Shown piece by piece: positions 1 to 9,051 of a DNA stretch of 64,000 nucleotides. The stretch lies in contig CAKRJP010000001.1 of NCBI GenBank assembly GCA_934351835.1, forward strand, positions 186,001 to 250,000, read 5' to 3'. The DNA comes from an uncultured Lachnospiraceae bacterium. GTDB taxonomy: Bacteria; Bacillota; Clostridia; Lachnospirales; Lachnospiraceae. Each line of letters starts with the position of its first letter. Position 1 is the first letter of the stretch. The notes beneath the pieces are model-generated. The model saw only the letters and a list, made by a program, of their open reading frames with translations. It did no database searches and was not told the origin of the DNA. The translations under genes were made by a program, and so were the position numbers.

Positions 1-351
1 GTTGCAGTACTTGACATGCCGGAAGTAGTTGCAAGAGCGACATTTGACAGAAAATATTCAGGAATCGCAAAATTCCCTGCTGTTACACGTGATATCAGTA
101 TGGTAATGCCAAAGTCTATCATGGTGGGACAGGTAGAAGAAGTCATCGAGAAGATGGGTGGAAAATATCTGGAAAGCTATGCACTCTTTGATTTATATGA
201 AGGTGCACAGATCAAACCAGGCCACAAATCTGTTGCTTACTCTATCGTATTCCGTGCACAGGACAGAACACTGGAAGATACAGATGTAACAACTGCTATG
301 GATAAGATTGTAAAAGAATTAGAGAGCATGGGAATTGAGCTTCGTAAATAG
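1..351 (+). CDS. pheT: Phenylalanyl-tRNA synthetase beta subunit, C-terminal end (partial)
   Basis: The reading frame is open from base 1, so the gene begins outside the window. The visible 116 residues form the anticodon-binding (FDX-ACB/B8) domain that closes the beta chain of PheRS: the segment KFPAVTRDISMV and the ending SMGIELRK are typical. The protein pairs with PheS to charge tRNA-Phe in the cytoplasm. queA starts 17 bases downstream on the same strand, so the two are probably co-transcribed. The identity rests on this domain alone, which is strongly conserved. Confidence 0.9.
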   Translation, partial: VAVLDMPEVVARATFDRKYSGIAKFPAVTRDISMVMPKSIMVGQVEEVIEKMGGKYLESYALFDLYEGAQIKPGHKSVAYSIVFRAQDRTLEDTDVTTAMDKIVKELESMGIELRK

Positions 352-368
352 AAACGAGGAACAAAGAT

Positions 369-1397
369 ATGTTAAAAAAAGAAGATTTTTATTTTGACCT
401 TCCACAGGAGCAGATCGCCCAGGATCCACTGGAGGATCGCTCCGGATCCAGACTTTTGGTGCTGGACAAAGAGACAGGAGAGACAGAGCATCACATTTTC
501 CGTGAGATCCCGGACTTTTTAAAGCCGGGAGACTGTCTGGTCATTAATGATACAAAAGTAATCCCGGCAAGACTGATCGGTGAGAAAGAAGGTACCGGTG
601 GTAAAGTCGAGGTCTTACTTTTAAAGCGAAAAGAAAATGATGTCTGGGAGACACTGGTGAAACCTGGTAAGAAAATGAAACCGGGAGCCAGAGTCAGCTT
701 TGGCGGCGGACTGTTAAAAGGTGAAGTCATGGACGTGGTAGACGAGGGAAATCGTCTGATCCATTTTGAGTATGAAGGAATCTTCGAAGAGATTTTAGAT
801 CAGCTTGGACAGATGCCTCTGCCACCGTATATTACGCACCAGTTGGAAGACAAGAACCGTTACCAGACGGTATATGCCAAACATTCCGGTTCGGCAGCAG
901 CACCGACGGCAGGACTTCATTTCACACCGGAGCTGTTGGAACAGATCAAGGCGATGGGCGTGGAGATTGCACACGTAACGCTGCATGTGGGCTTAGGAAC
1001 CTTCCGGCCGGTAAAGGTGGAGAATATCTTAGAACACCATATGCATTCGGAATTTTACCGTATAGAGGCTTCTGAGGCGGAGAAAATCAATCGTGCCAAG
1101 GACAGTGGACACCGCGTCATCTGCGTGGGAACCACAAGCTGTAGAACGGTAGAATCGGCAGCAGACGAAACAGGACATTTGAAAGAATGCAGCGGATGGA
1201 CAGAAATTTTTATCTACCCAGGATATAAGTTTAAGGTATTAGACTGTCTGATCACGAATTTCCATCTGCCGGAATCCACACTGATTATGTTAGTATCGGC
1301 ACTGGCGGGAAGAGAGCATGTGCTGGCTGCTTATGAAGAAGCGGTCAGAGAAAAATACAGATTTTTCTCATTTGGGGATGCGATGTTTATAAAATAA
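369..1397 (+). CDS. queA: S-adenosylmethionine:tRNA ribosyltransferase-isomerase
   Basis: The product has 342 residues, the usual QueA length. It transfers and isomerises the ribosyl group of SAM onto preQ1-modified tRNA to give epoxyqueuosine. Family signatures seen are FYFDLPQEQIAQ near the start, HSGSAAAPTAGLHFT in the middle, LHVGLGTFRPV just after it, and HHMHSEFYRI. The ATG follows a GAGGAACAAAG stretch that gives a usable ribosome site. It lies directly behind pheT, and a G+C-rich hairpin with a T-run follows the stop, so the transcript probably ends here. Confidence 0.96.
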   Translation: MLKKEDFYFDLPQEQIAQDPLEDRSGSRLLVLDKETGETEHHIFREIPDFLKPGDCLVINDTKVIPARLIGEKEGTGGKVEVLLLKRKENDVWETLVKPGKKMKPGARVSFGGGLLKGEVMDVVDEGNRLIHFEYEGIFEEILDQLGQMPLPPYITHQLEDKNRYQTVYAKHSGSAAAPTAGLHFTPELLEQIKAMGVEIAHVTLHVGLGTFRPVKVENILEHHMHSEFYRIEASEAEKINRAKDSGHRVICVGTTSCRTVESAADETGHLKECSGWTEIFIYPGYKFKVLDCLITNFHLPESTLIMLVSALAGREHVLAAYEEAVREKYRFFSFGDAMFIK

Positions 1398-1418
1398 AAA
1401 ATGAATGAAAGAATAAAA

Positions 1419-1452
1419 CGGCCGGGCTTTTGAAGTCCGGCTGTAATTTTTT
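1419..1452 (+). terminator. Rho-independent terminator after queA
   Basis: A nine-base-pair stem with two G-U pairs (arms at 1419-1427 and 1435-1443) is followed by TAATTTTTT. It closes the pheT-queA transcript. Confidence 0.8.
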
Positions 1453-1455
1453 GCA

Positions 1456-1494
1456 TGCAAAAGGAGCTGCACACTAATTAGTGCACAGCTCCTT
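1456..1494 (-). terminator. Terminator for the minus-strand surface protein gene
   Basis: A near-perfect inverted repeat, AAGGAGCTG ... CAGCTCCTT, has an inner CACTAATTAGTG palindrome at 1461-1494. On the minus strand it is followed by TTTT. It lies just after the stop of the gene at 1511-3211 and back to back with the queA terminator. Confidence 0.75.
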
Positions 1495-1510
1495 AATGAC
1501 TGTTCGTAGA

Positions 1511-3211
1511 TTATTTGATTCTCTTTTTGAAAGTGAGAGAAATTGCTCCGATACTGACAAGCAACAATATGCTCCAAAGAATGAAGTTGTTACTGTCACC
1601 TGTTTGTGGTGTAGCAGTAGTTTTGTTATCCTTTGTTTTGTTGCTCTTTGCATTGTTATTCGTGTTTGGTTTTTGTCCTTTGTCAGACAGTTTGGCAATA
1701 ACAGTAGAGCTCTTTGAGATTTCTTTCGTTGCTTCTTTATCTGAAAAATATTTATTGCAGTCTTTGCAGTACCAGTATTCAATATTTCCTTCCACATCTT
1801 TCGTTGCAGCCTTTGCCGCGACATGTTCAAGTGCCTCATGGGTTGCTGGATCTATTTCTCCGTATTCGCTTTTACAAAGATCACAAACAGCTTTGGTATT
1901 ACAGGTTGCAGTGCCGCCGGAGTGATTGTTGCATACGATAATTCCATTATTTGTAACAGTTCCGACTAAAGTTGTTGTTCCGTTGTTTGTAAATGTTGAG
2001 CCTTCAGGCACTGTTAAAGAAGCGTTCTCTGGAATTGTGAGAGTCATGCCTTCTGCTATTGTTTTATCACCTAAAACGCTGGCATTGCCAATGACAGTAC
2101 CATTTGTGCCGTTGAAGAGTACGCTGTTTTCGATATTCTCGAAAGATTCTTTGCCGGAGGTTTCAATCCAGGATCCGGCAATACGGATATTTCCATTTGC
2201 ACCAATGCCATCGGTTCCATTAGGAGCCGTAGACTGGATCGTACTATTATCAATGGAGAGGTCTCCGCGGGTAAAAATACCGATATCATAGGATGATACC
2301 GATTTGACAGTACTTCCGGAAATTGAAAGACTGCTGCCGCCAAAGAGAGCAGGCCAATATCCTTCAGTGTCAATATTTGCATTAGAAATGTTGATAGAAC
2401 CTGCGTAGATTCCGTTGCTATATTGACTCTTGGCAATAATCGTTCCACCGGTGACTGTCAGATTTTCATCTATGCAAAGCCCTACATCATATCCGGTAGC
2501 CTTGACAGTAGCGTTGTCCTGAACAGTGAAGGAAGAGGATGTAACAATTCCGTATCCCTTATACTCACCAGTGGAGTCTTTCCCTTCTGCCTCAAAATAG
2601 CTGTTGCCTTTCAACGTGATCGGTGAATTATAAAATGCTTCAAATCCGCTTACAGAAGCTCCTGTCGGAGTGGTAGGATCATCTTGCAGGCAATACAGCT
2701 TAGCGTTGTCAGTGAGTGTCAGAGAATGTTGCGCTCCGCTTTTTACACCTAATTTTAATGCAGGATATTTCCCACCTCCAATGTATTTTACAGTGGCAGA
2801 TCCGGATAATACGCATTCACCATTCCATTGACAAGAATCTCCTGCAGTTGCAGGTGTCTGAACATTGATGGTAGTATCTGTGACTTTCAGTGCGCTTGGC
2901 ATGTAAGAAACCGGCTGTGTTACACTGAGATCAGAGGTGTTAATGGTACCGGAGCCCTGAATCGTCAGATCATTAGCGACTACACGACCAAGTGTATTTA
3001 CCGTATTCTCCGGAGCGGTGATTACCATTTTAACAGGACTATTTTGCACATAGATTCCCTTGGTGCTTACATTATTTAATGTAAGATAAAATGCCTGATC
3101 AATGTCACTGGCATTATTGCTGCCCCAGAAATAAAGCGGCTTGTCGGTGGTGCCGGTAAGCTCATAGGCAACATCTCGTTTTAGTATTTTGATAGAAGTA
3201 TCTGAATACAT
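1511..3211 (-). CDS. Surface protein with beta-helix-like repeats and C-terminal sortase-type anchor, no signal peptide
   Basis: The product has 566 residues. Most of the chain is Ser/Thr/Asn/Gly-rich and made of short beta-strand-like units (for example SLSISGSTVKS and DLSIDNSTIQS), as in right-handed beta-helix or polymorphic surface proteins. Around residues 430-490 there is a Cys-containing module of the type common in Clostridia surface proteins (CDLCKSEYG, YWYCKDCNKYFSD). The C-terminus has TPQTG at residues 534-538, then a hydrophobic helix and the basic tail KKRIK, which is a sortase-sorting signal variant. The N-terminus has no signal peptide and no good ribosome site. An upstream ATG at 3287 starts MKKAQ and stops at once. 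The gene may be 5'-truncated or decayed; binding function is unknown. Confidence 0.6.
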   Translation of the reverse strand: MYSDTSIKILKRDVAYELTGTTDKPLYFWGSNNASDIDQAFYLTLNNVSTKGIYVQNSPVKMVITAPENTVNTLGRVVANDLTIQGSGTINTSDLSVTQPVSYMPSALKVTDTTINVQTPATAGDSCQWNGECVLSGSATVKYIGGGKYPALKLGVKSGAQHSLTLTDNAKLYCLQDDPTTPTGASVSGFEAFYNSPITLKGNSYFEAEGKDSTGEYKGYGIVTSSSFTVQDNATVKATGYDVGLCIDENLTVTGGTIIAKSQYSNGIYAGSINISNANIDTEGYWPALFGGSSLSISGSTVKSVSSYDIGIFTRGDLSIDNSTIQSTAPNGTDGIGANGNIRIAGSWIETSGKESFENIENSVLFNGTNGTVIGNASVLGDKTIAEGMTLTIPENASLTVPEGSTFTNNGTTTLVGTVTNNGIIVCNNHSGGTATCNTKAVCDLCKSEYGEIDPATHEALEHVAAKAATKDVEGNIEYWYCKDCNKYFSDKEATKEISKSSTVIAKLSDKGQKPNTNNNAKSNKTKDNKTTATPQTGDSNNFILWSILLLVSIGAISLTFKKRIK

Positions 3212-3360
3212 AATATATATATGTACAGTATATATGAAACTGTCGAAGCCGTCGATAATAATCTGTAAATTATTGAGCTTTTTTCATTGGAAAATGTATA
3301 GTATAATAATCTGTAGTGTTTTTACCTTGAATCTATAGACAAGTGTGGTGAGTATACTTT

Positions 3361-4449
3361 ATGACTGCAGAAAAGACAGGGAAACGATTAATGGTTCCCA
3401 GGGGAACAACATATATTGAAAAAGCAGCATATCTGAATCAGAAATCTTTGGAGCTGGCTGCGCTTCCGGAAGGTCTTGAGAAGATCGGAGAGCTGGCGTT
3501 TGACGGCTGCAGTGCACTGGAAAAAGTATATTTACCGAAGAATCTGAAAGCAGTTGGGCGGTATGCATTTTTTGAGTGTAAGAGTCTTACGGAGATTGTT
3601 ATTCCGGAAGGAATTACAAAGATTGAAGAGTGGACCTTTGCGGGCTGCGAGAGTCTGAGAAAAGTGGTGCTGCCGGAAAGTCTGGTTTCTATAGGCAGCA
3701 GAGCATTTGACAGTTGTACAAGTCTTGTGGATATCCGAATCCCCAAGAATGTAGAAAGTATTGGATATCATGCGTTTTCCGGCTGTATCAGTCTTATGGA
3801 TATTCGGATTCCGGAAGGAGTCAGACGTCTGGAAGAAGGAATGTTTGAAAATTGTGAGAAATTAAAACGTTTACAACTCCCAGAGAATCTGGTGAGTATT
3901 GAGGCGGGAGCATTCAGGAACTGCAAGAGTTTGAACGTTATCAGACTGTCGGAGAATTTATCAAAACTTGGGGCAAATGTATTCTATGGCTGCGAACGTC
4001 TGGAAGACATCCGCGGTGGAAAACGAGTGGAGATTCTGTGTTCCAGACAATACTTTGATGACTTGTCGGCATTTTCTTATATCAGGGCAAATATGCCGGA
4101 GATTTCCAAAATCATGGACCGTGACTGGAAAGAACAGGCGCTGTTATTATACATTGAGAACAGGGCGGCAGGGAAAGAAATCCCGGAATCTGTTGGTGAG
4201 AGTTATCTGGAATATCTGAGGATCTGGCGAAAGAAATTTTATGCACCGGCATTAAAAAATGAAGCGCTGTTAGAGTATATGTGCGAAGAGAAGATTATCC
4301 CGAAAGAGGAAGCAGACGAGTTGATGGACCGGGCGATTTCGGAGCATAATATCCAGGTGAGCGCGAGACTTCTGGAATATCAGAATCAGGAGCAAAAAGA
4401 AGAGCAGGGAGCATTTGACAGAGAATTAGAGGAATTTCTGGCTTTGTAG
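3361..4449 (+). CDS. Leucine-rich-repeat (LRR_5/BspA-like) protein, apparently cytoplasmic
   Basis: The product has 362 residues. Roughly eight to nine LRR_5 units of about 23 residues span residues 30-230. Each carries the pattern 'I...AF..C..L..I.IPE.' (for example TFAGCESLRKVVLPESL). The last third, about 235-362, is helical and charged without a recognised domain. No signal peptide or anchor is seen, unlike the secreted BspA-like proteins, so an intracellular protein-binding role is more likely. The next genes encode a VWA protein (38 bases downstream) and a MoxR ATPase, so it may be a scaffold or substrate adaptor for that pair. This role is inference. Confidence 0.7.
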   Translation: MTAEKTGKRLMVPRGTTYIEKAAYLNQKSLELAALPEGLEKIGELAFDGCSALEKVYLPKNLKAVGRYAFFECKSLTEIVIPEGITKIEEWTFAGCESLRKVVLPESLVSIGSRAFDSCTSLVDIRIPKNVESIGYHAFSGCISLMDIRIPEGVRRLEEGMFENCEKLKRLQLPENLVSIEAGAFRNCKSLNVIRLSENLSKLGANVFYGCERLEDIRGGKRVEILCSRQYFDDLSAFSYIRANMPEISKIMDRDWKEQALLLYIENRAAGKEIPESVGESYLEYLRIWRKKFYAPALKNEALLEYMCEEKIIPKEEADELMDRAISEHNIQVSARLLEYQNQEQKEEQGAFDRELEEFLAL

Positions 4450-4486
4450 AAAACTGTGAAGACAGAAATGAAAGAGGGAGTCCTTT

Positions 4487-5875
4487 ATGACGGAAGAAGA
4501 ACGAAGAGTCAAATTGAATCAATTGTCAGAAGAAGTGTGGAAACTGACCAGAGATCAGATTATCGTAAAACATCGTTTTTTAGATGTGGCAGTCCATGCG
4601 CTGCACCTGCTTCCAACCTATGAGATCCTGACGCTGGCGACGGATGGGATCTATATTTTTTATCATCCGGAATATATTTTGAGATCTTATAAAGAAAAGA
4701 ACAGCATCCTCGTCAGATATTATATTCATATATTAATGCACTGCATTTTCAGACATTTCTTTGTAGACACCCATGTCCCTCATGAGTACTGGAATTTGGC
4801 TTGTGACATTGCGGTGGAGGCGGTACTTTTGGAACTTACGGAGGATGATGAAAAAATATCGGAAAACAGGCGGAAAGAAATTGAAAAGTTTCAGAAGAAA
4901 ATAAAATATGCAACTGCAGAGAACGTTTGCAGATATTTGCTCGACTCTGTAAAAGACGAAGAGGAACTGGAACGATTGAGAATTCTGTTTATGGTGGATG
5001 ACCATAGCCGCTGGTATCTTCCGGAGGAGGAGAAAAATCGGATACTGATGCCGGATGTGGAAGGTACGGAGAATCTGGAAAAAGCCGGAAAAGAAAAAGA
5101 ACAGCCAGCGATTACAGAGGAGAGCCCTGAGGGGAAAAAGTTAAAGGAATTATGGAAAAATATTTCCACTCAGATGCAGGTGGCATTTGAAACGTTCTTA
5201 AAGGAACGGGGAGTTGAGGCTGGAAGTCTGGTACAAAACTTACGGGCAGTGAACCGGGAGACCTATGATTACTCGGAGTTCCTTCGGAAATTTGCAATAT
5301 TGGGAGAAGAGCTGAAAGTAAATGACGATGAGTTTGATTATATTTTTTATACCTATGGCTTGAATTTATACGGGAATCTGCCATTGATCGAACCGCTGGA
5401 ATATAAAGAAGTAAAACGGGTGCGGGAATTTGTAGTTGTGATCGATACCTCTGGTTCTACCAGTGGGGAACTGGTACAGAAGTTTGTGCAGAAAACTTAC
5501 AACATTCTAAAGCAAGAAGAAAGTTTCTCACAGAAGATAAATCTTCATATTATCCAGTGTGATGAGGAGATTCAGGAAGATAAGAAGATTTCTACTGAGA
5601 AGGAACTTAATCAGTATTTAGCGGAGATGGAGATCAAGGGGCAGGGAGGCACGGATTTTCGTCCGGCCTTCGCTTATGTGGATGAACTGGTAAGAAACCA
5701 TGAATTTACAAATTTGAAAGGCGTAATCTATTTTACGGATGGTTTCGGGGAATTCCCGGAAAAGAAACCAGACTATGAAACCGCATTTATTTATCTGGAA
5801 GAGAATTATCAGAATCCAGAAGTCCCGGCGTGGGCGATAAAATTAATACTGAGACCGGAGGAGATACAGGGATGA
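4487..5875 (+). CDS. DUF2201-type protein: degenerate metallopeptidase domain plus VWA-like domain
   Basis: The product has 462 residues. The N-terminal half resembles the putative metallopeptidase domain of DUF2201 proteins, but the zinc motif reads H81-I-L-M-H85 with H90 following, so the catalytic Glu of HExxH is missing. Residues about 125-220 are charged and linker-like. The C-terminal part is a VWA-like fold with a MIDAS motif D320-T-S-G-S, then QGGTDFRPAF and YFTDGFGEFP. The VWA metal site looks intact while the peptidase site does not. The stop overlaps the start of the MoxR ATPase gene (ATGA), indicating translational coupling. VWA proteins commonly act with MoxR ATPases in assembling or remodelling partner complexes; the target here is unknown. 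Confidence 0.75.
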   Translation: MTEEERRVKLNQLSEEVWKLTRDQIIVKHRFLDVAVHALHLLPTYEILTLATDGIYIFYHPEYILRSYKEKNSILVRYYIHILMHCIFRHFFVDTHVPHEYWNLACDIAVEAVLLELTEDDEKISENRRKEIEKFQKKIKYATAENVCRYLLDSVKDEEELERLRILFMVDDHSRWYLPEEEKNRILMPDVEGTENLEKAGKEKEQPAITEESPEGKKLKELWKNISTQMQVAFETFLKERGVEAGSLVQNLRAVNRETYDYSEFLRKFAILGEELKVNDDEFDYIFYTYGLNLYGNLPLIEPLEYKEVKRVREFVVVIDTSGSTSGELVQKFVQKTYNILKQEESFSQKINLHIIQCDEEIQEDKKISTEKELNQYLAEMEIKGQGGTDFRPAFAYVDELVRNHEFTNLKGVIYFTDGFGEFPEKKPDYETAFIYLEENYQNPEVPAWAIKLILRPEEIQG

Positions 5876-7383
5876 ATATTAAAGAAGCAAAAGAGCAGAT
5901 TAAATATGCGATGACGGCGTATTTTACCAAAGATGAATATGGGGAGTATGTGATCCCGACGGAGAGACAGCGTCCGGTGTTCCTGATGGGCCCTCCGGGA
6001 ATTGGAAAGACGGCGATCATGGAACAGATTGCCGCTGAGATGGGTGTGGGACTGTTGTCTTATTCTATGACGCACCATACCAGACAGAGTGCACTGGGAC
6101 TTCCATATATCAAGCACAAAGAATACAAGGGAATGGAGTATGACATTTCGGAATATACCATGAGCGAGATTATTGCGTCCATTTATGATCTGATGGAGCA
6201 GACCGGAATCGAAGAAGGAATTTTGTTTCTGGATGAGATCAACTGTGTGTCGGAGACACTGGCACCGGTGATGTTGCAATTTTTACAGTATAAAGTATTT
6301 GGACGCCACACAGTTCCGGAAGGATGGATGATCGTAACTGCAGGAAATCCACCGGAGTATAATAAATCCGTGCGAGAATTTGATATTGTAACCTGGGACC
6401 GCCTGAAGAGGATTGATGTGGAACCGGATTACGAGACCTGGAAATCTTACGCGTATCAGATGAAGGTACATCCTGCAGTGCTTACTTATCTGGATATTAA
6501 AACAAACGATTTCTATAAGGTAGAATCTACGGTGGATGGTAAACGTTTTGTGACAGCAAGAGGATGGGATGATTTAAGCCAGATGTTAAGACTATATGAA
6601 CAACATGAGATCCCTGTAGATGTCAGATTAATCGGACAGTATATCCAGGAACCCCGGATTGCAAGAGATTTTGCGGCATACTATGATCTGTTCTTAAAGT
6701 ATCAGGGAGATTATCAGGTGGATGAGATCCTTGCAGGGGAAATGTCTGAGAAGGTGATCAAACAGGCAAGAGAGGCAAAATTTGATGAGCGCTTATCTCT
6801 GATTGGTCTTTTGTTAGACGCGGTGGGAAAGGATTTACATGCTGTAGTAGAAAAGGATCTGCTAGTGTCAGAATTGCTTACGGAATTAAAGGCATGGAAA
6901 TCCAGACTGGATCAAAGCCGGGGAATGGAACATCCGGCAGAAATCTTAAATGTAATGACAGAATCATATAAAGAGAATCTGGAGGCTGCAAAAGCGGCCG
7001 GAAGTATAGAAAAAGAGCAGTTTGTCTGCAAAAAGCAGGCAGTAAAGTGGCTGATGCAGATGGCTTTGGAGATTCAGGAAATATCGGATAAAGAAGAAGC
7101 ATTTCAGAGAGGAAAAAGTGAGTTTGCCAAGGATGTGGCAGAGATGAAAAATCAGGCAGGAATTGCGGGAGAGAGACTTACGAATCTTTTCAGGTTTGCA
7201 GAAAAGGCATTTGAAAATGGCCAGGAAATGGTGATCATTGTAACAGAACTGACGGCGAATGCAGTGAGTGCCAGATTTATCAGCCGTTTTGGCTGTGAAG
7301 AATATTTTAAACATAACAAAGAGTTATTATTCTACGAGCGTAAACAGGAGATAGACCTGGCACTGGATGAACTTAACATTTAA
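5872..7383 (+). CDS. MoxR-family AAA+ ATPase
   Basis: The product has 503 residues. Walker A is G40-PPGIGKT47 and Walker B is ILFLDE at 117-122, followed by the sensor region TAGNPPEYNKS. The long C-terminal region (about 250-503) is helical with coiled-coil-like stretches and is larger than in minimal MoxR proteins. The start at 5872 is chosen because it overlaps the upstream stop as ATGA and follows GGAGGAGA at nine bases. An in-frame ATG 14 codons earlier lies inside the VWA gene. It forms an ATPase/VWA pair with the preceding gene and presumably remodels a client complex; no client is apparent in the window. Confidence 0.85.
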   Translation: MNIKEAKEQIKYAMTAYFTKDEYGEYVIPTERQRPVFLMGPPGIGKTAIMEQIAAEMGVGLLSYSMTHHTRQSALGLPYIKHKEYKGMEYDISEYTMSEIIASIYDLMEQTGIEEGILFLDEINCVSETLAPVMLQFLQYKVFGRHTVPEGWMIVTAGNPPEYNKSVREFDIVTWDRLKRIDVEPDYETWKSYAYQMKVHPAVLTYLDIKTNDFYKVESTVDGKRFVTARGWDDLSQMLRLYEQHEIPVDVRLIGQYIQEPRIARDFAAYYDLFLKYQGDYQVDEILAGEMSEKVIKQAREAKFDERLSLIGLLLDAVGKDLHAVVEKDLLVSELLTELKAWKSRLDQSRGMEHPAEILNVMTESYKENLEAAKAAGSIEKEQFVCKKQAVKWLMQMALEIQEISDKEEAFQRGKSEFAKDVAEMKNQAGIAGERLTNLFRFAEKAFENGQEMVIIVTELTANAVSARFISRFGCEEYFKHNKELLFYERKQEIDLALDELNI

Positions 7384-7397
7384 TATTGATATTTGAC

Positions 7398-7808
7398 CTA
7401 GGCATCGGGATCTCTTTCAAAGTCTCTCGGGAGCAGAAAATATTTTCGGATGATCATCAGGAGCAACAGTGCAATGATCAGAAGTACGGTCTCTCCGGGT
7501 GTCTGATGCTCCGCAATCATACCTCTTGCAATAGAGAGAAGAATGATCTCGATAATGCTGGCAACGGAATGTTTGGTCAGCATACGGACAAATTCCAGGG
7601 CGATAATAAGTTCAAAGCAGTGGATCAGTAATGTTGATACGGTACCTTCGCCGATTTTCGAAGGATCATAATGAAAAATATTTATAACAAGGTGCACGGT
7701 GAGTACAAAGGTTGTTACTATTAATATAATGGATATTAATGTCTCACCCCAGGAAACGATTCGGGATAAGAAGTTCCTTAATGTTGTTTGAAAATTTCTT
7801 TCGTTCAT
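7398..7808 (-). CDS. Small integral membrane protein, PsiE-like
   Basis: The product has 136 residues with about four hydrophobic segments (near residues 20-42, 60-77, 82-98 and 104-124) and a charged N-terminus. The overall pattern resembles the phosphate-starvation-inducible PsiE family, whose biochemical role is not known. It is transcribed away from the cobalamin operon; 105 bases separate its start from cbiD. Its stop faces the end of the MoxR gene with only 14 bases between. The family call is tentative because there is no catalytic signature to test. Confidence 0.55.
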   Translation of the reverse strand: MNERNFQTTLRNFLSRIVSWGETLISIILIVTTFVLTVHLVINIFHYDPSKIGEGTVSTLLIHCFELIIALEFVRMLTKHSVASIIEIILLSIARGMIAEHQTPGETVLLIIALLLLMIIRKYFLLPRDFERDPDA

Positions 7809-7913
7809 GTAGAGAGGGATTCCTTTCTAAAAATTATTACTGTTAAGATTTCGCTCATAATCATAACAAATATCATAGAAAAACACAAATGGAAAAAGGA
7901 GGATGTAAAAATC

Positions 7914-9050
7914 ATGGAGAAACGGCTGCGTCAGGGATATACGACGGGAACCTGTGCCCAGGCTGCCACGAAAGCGGCAATGCAGATGTTATTTACAGGA
8001 GAAAAAGTAGAAAAGATCTCCGTGGAACTTCCCAAAGGGGAGCGACGGACATTAGAGATCGAAGAAATCCAGATGTTTTACAGTGAAGAAAAGAAACATT
8101 TTCCAGTGAGTGTAAAATGTGCGGTGAAAAAAGATAGTGGGGATGATCCGGATATCACGAACGGAGTGTTGGTGTACAGTCAGGTTATGTGCATAGATGA
8201 GCCGGAAATCCGGATTGACGGTGGAAAAGGAATCGGCCGGGTGACGAAACCGGGGCTGGACCAGCCGGTGGGAGAGGCGGCAATCAACCGTGTCCCACGT
8301 ATGATGATAAAGAAAGAGGTGAAGGATGCCTGTGATGAAGTTGGATATATCGGAGGAATCTGCGTAGAGATTTCCATACCGGAGGGGGAAGTTCTGGCGG
8401 CAAGAACCTTTAATCCCAGACTGGGAATCGAAGGGGGCTTATCAATTCTTGGAACCAGTGGAATTGTACAGCCGATGAGTGAGCAGGCAATTATTGATAC
8501 CATCCGGGTAGAGATGAAAGTAAAACTTGCAGAGAGTTCCACAGGGTATCTGGTGGCTGCACCGGGAAATTATGGATTGTCTTTCCTGGAGAAAGAATAT
8601 GGATTAGATGAAAAATATGTAGTAAAATGTAGTAATTATATAGGACAGACGATAGATATGGCGTCAGAACTTGGATGTAAGGGTCTGATTCTGGTGGGGC
8701 ATATCGGAAAACTGATCAAAGTGGCTGGCGGGATTATGAACACCCATTCTAAATGGGCAGACTGCCGCATGGAACTTCTGGCATCTGCAACGCTCCGGGC
8801 AGGAATTTCACCGGAGATTTCCTGTGAGATGCTGGAATGTGTGACGACAGATGATGCACTGGCGAAATGTTCAGAGGAAGAACGGGCACTTGTGATGCAG
8901 AAGGTTATGGAAAAAATAGAGAGTAGTATGAGGCATCGGGCGTCGGAGGAGTTAAGGGTCAGTTCCATGGTATTTTCAAATGTCTATGGAATCCTTGGAA
9001 AGACTTCCAAGGCAGAAGAAATGATGCAGATATTTATGGAGGATAAATAA
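7914..9050 (+). CDS. cbiD: Cobalt-precorrin-5B C1-methyltransferase
   Basis: The product has 378 residues. The family hallmark YTTGTCAQAATKAA lies at the N-terminus. CbiD methylates C-1 of cobalt-precorrin-5B in the anaerobic corrin ring route. The start at 7914 is preferred over an in-frame ATG 42 codons upstream because it sits behind AAAGGAGG and begins exactly where family members begin. It is the first gene of a long, tightly packed cobalamin operon; the next start is one base after its stop. No cobalamin riboswitch signature is visible in the bases upstream. Confidence 0.95.
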   Translation: MEKRLRQGYTTGTCAQAATKAAMQMLFTGEKVEKISVELPKGERRTLEIEEIQMFYSEEKKHFPVSVKCAVKKDSGDDPDITNGVLVYSQVMCIDEPEIRIDGGKGIGRVTKPGLDQPVGEAAINRVPRMMIKKEVKDACDEVGYIGGICVEISIPEGEVLAARTFNPRLGIEGGLSILGTSGIVQPMSEQAIIDTIRVEMKVKLAESSTGYLVAAPGNYGLSFLEKEYGLDEKYVVKCSNYIGQTIDMASELGCKGLILVGHIGKLIKVAGGIMNTHSKWADCRMELLASATLRAGISPEISCEMLECVTTDDALAKCSEEERALVMQKVMEKIESSMRHRASEELRVSSMVFSNVYGILGKTSKAEEMMQIFMEDK

Positions 9051-9051
9051 A

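Noticed and set aside
1515..1925. Hydrophobic frame on the plus strand opposite the surface protein gene
   Set aside because: It is antisense to a longer, domain-supported frame, has no ribosome site and no recognisable family.
7386..7631. Plus-strand frame of 81 codons after the MoxR gene
   Set aside because: It is antisense to the PsiE-like membrane protein, which has convincing membrane segments.
7384..7913. Possible cobalamin riboswitch upstream of cbiD
   Set aside because: No B12-box-like GCCACTG and no long multi-stem leader could be found; most of the region is coding on the minus strand.
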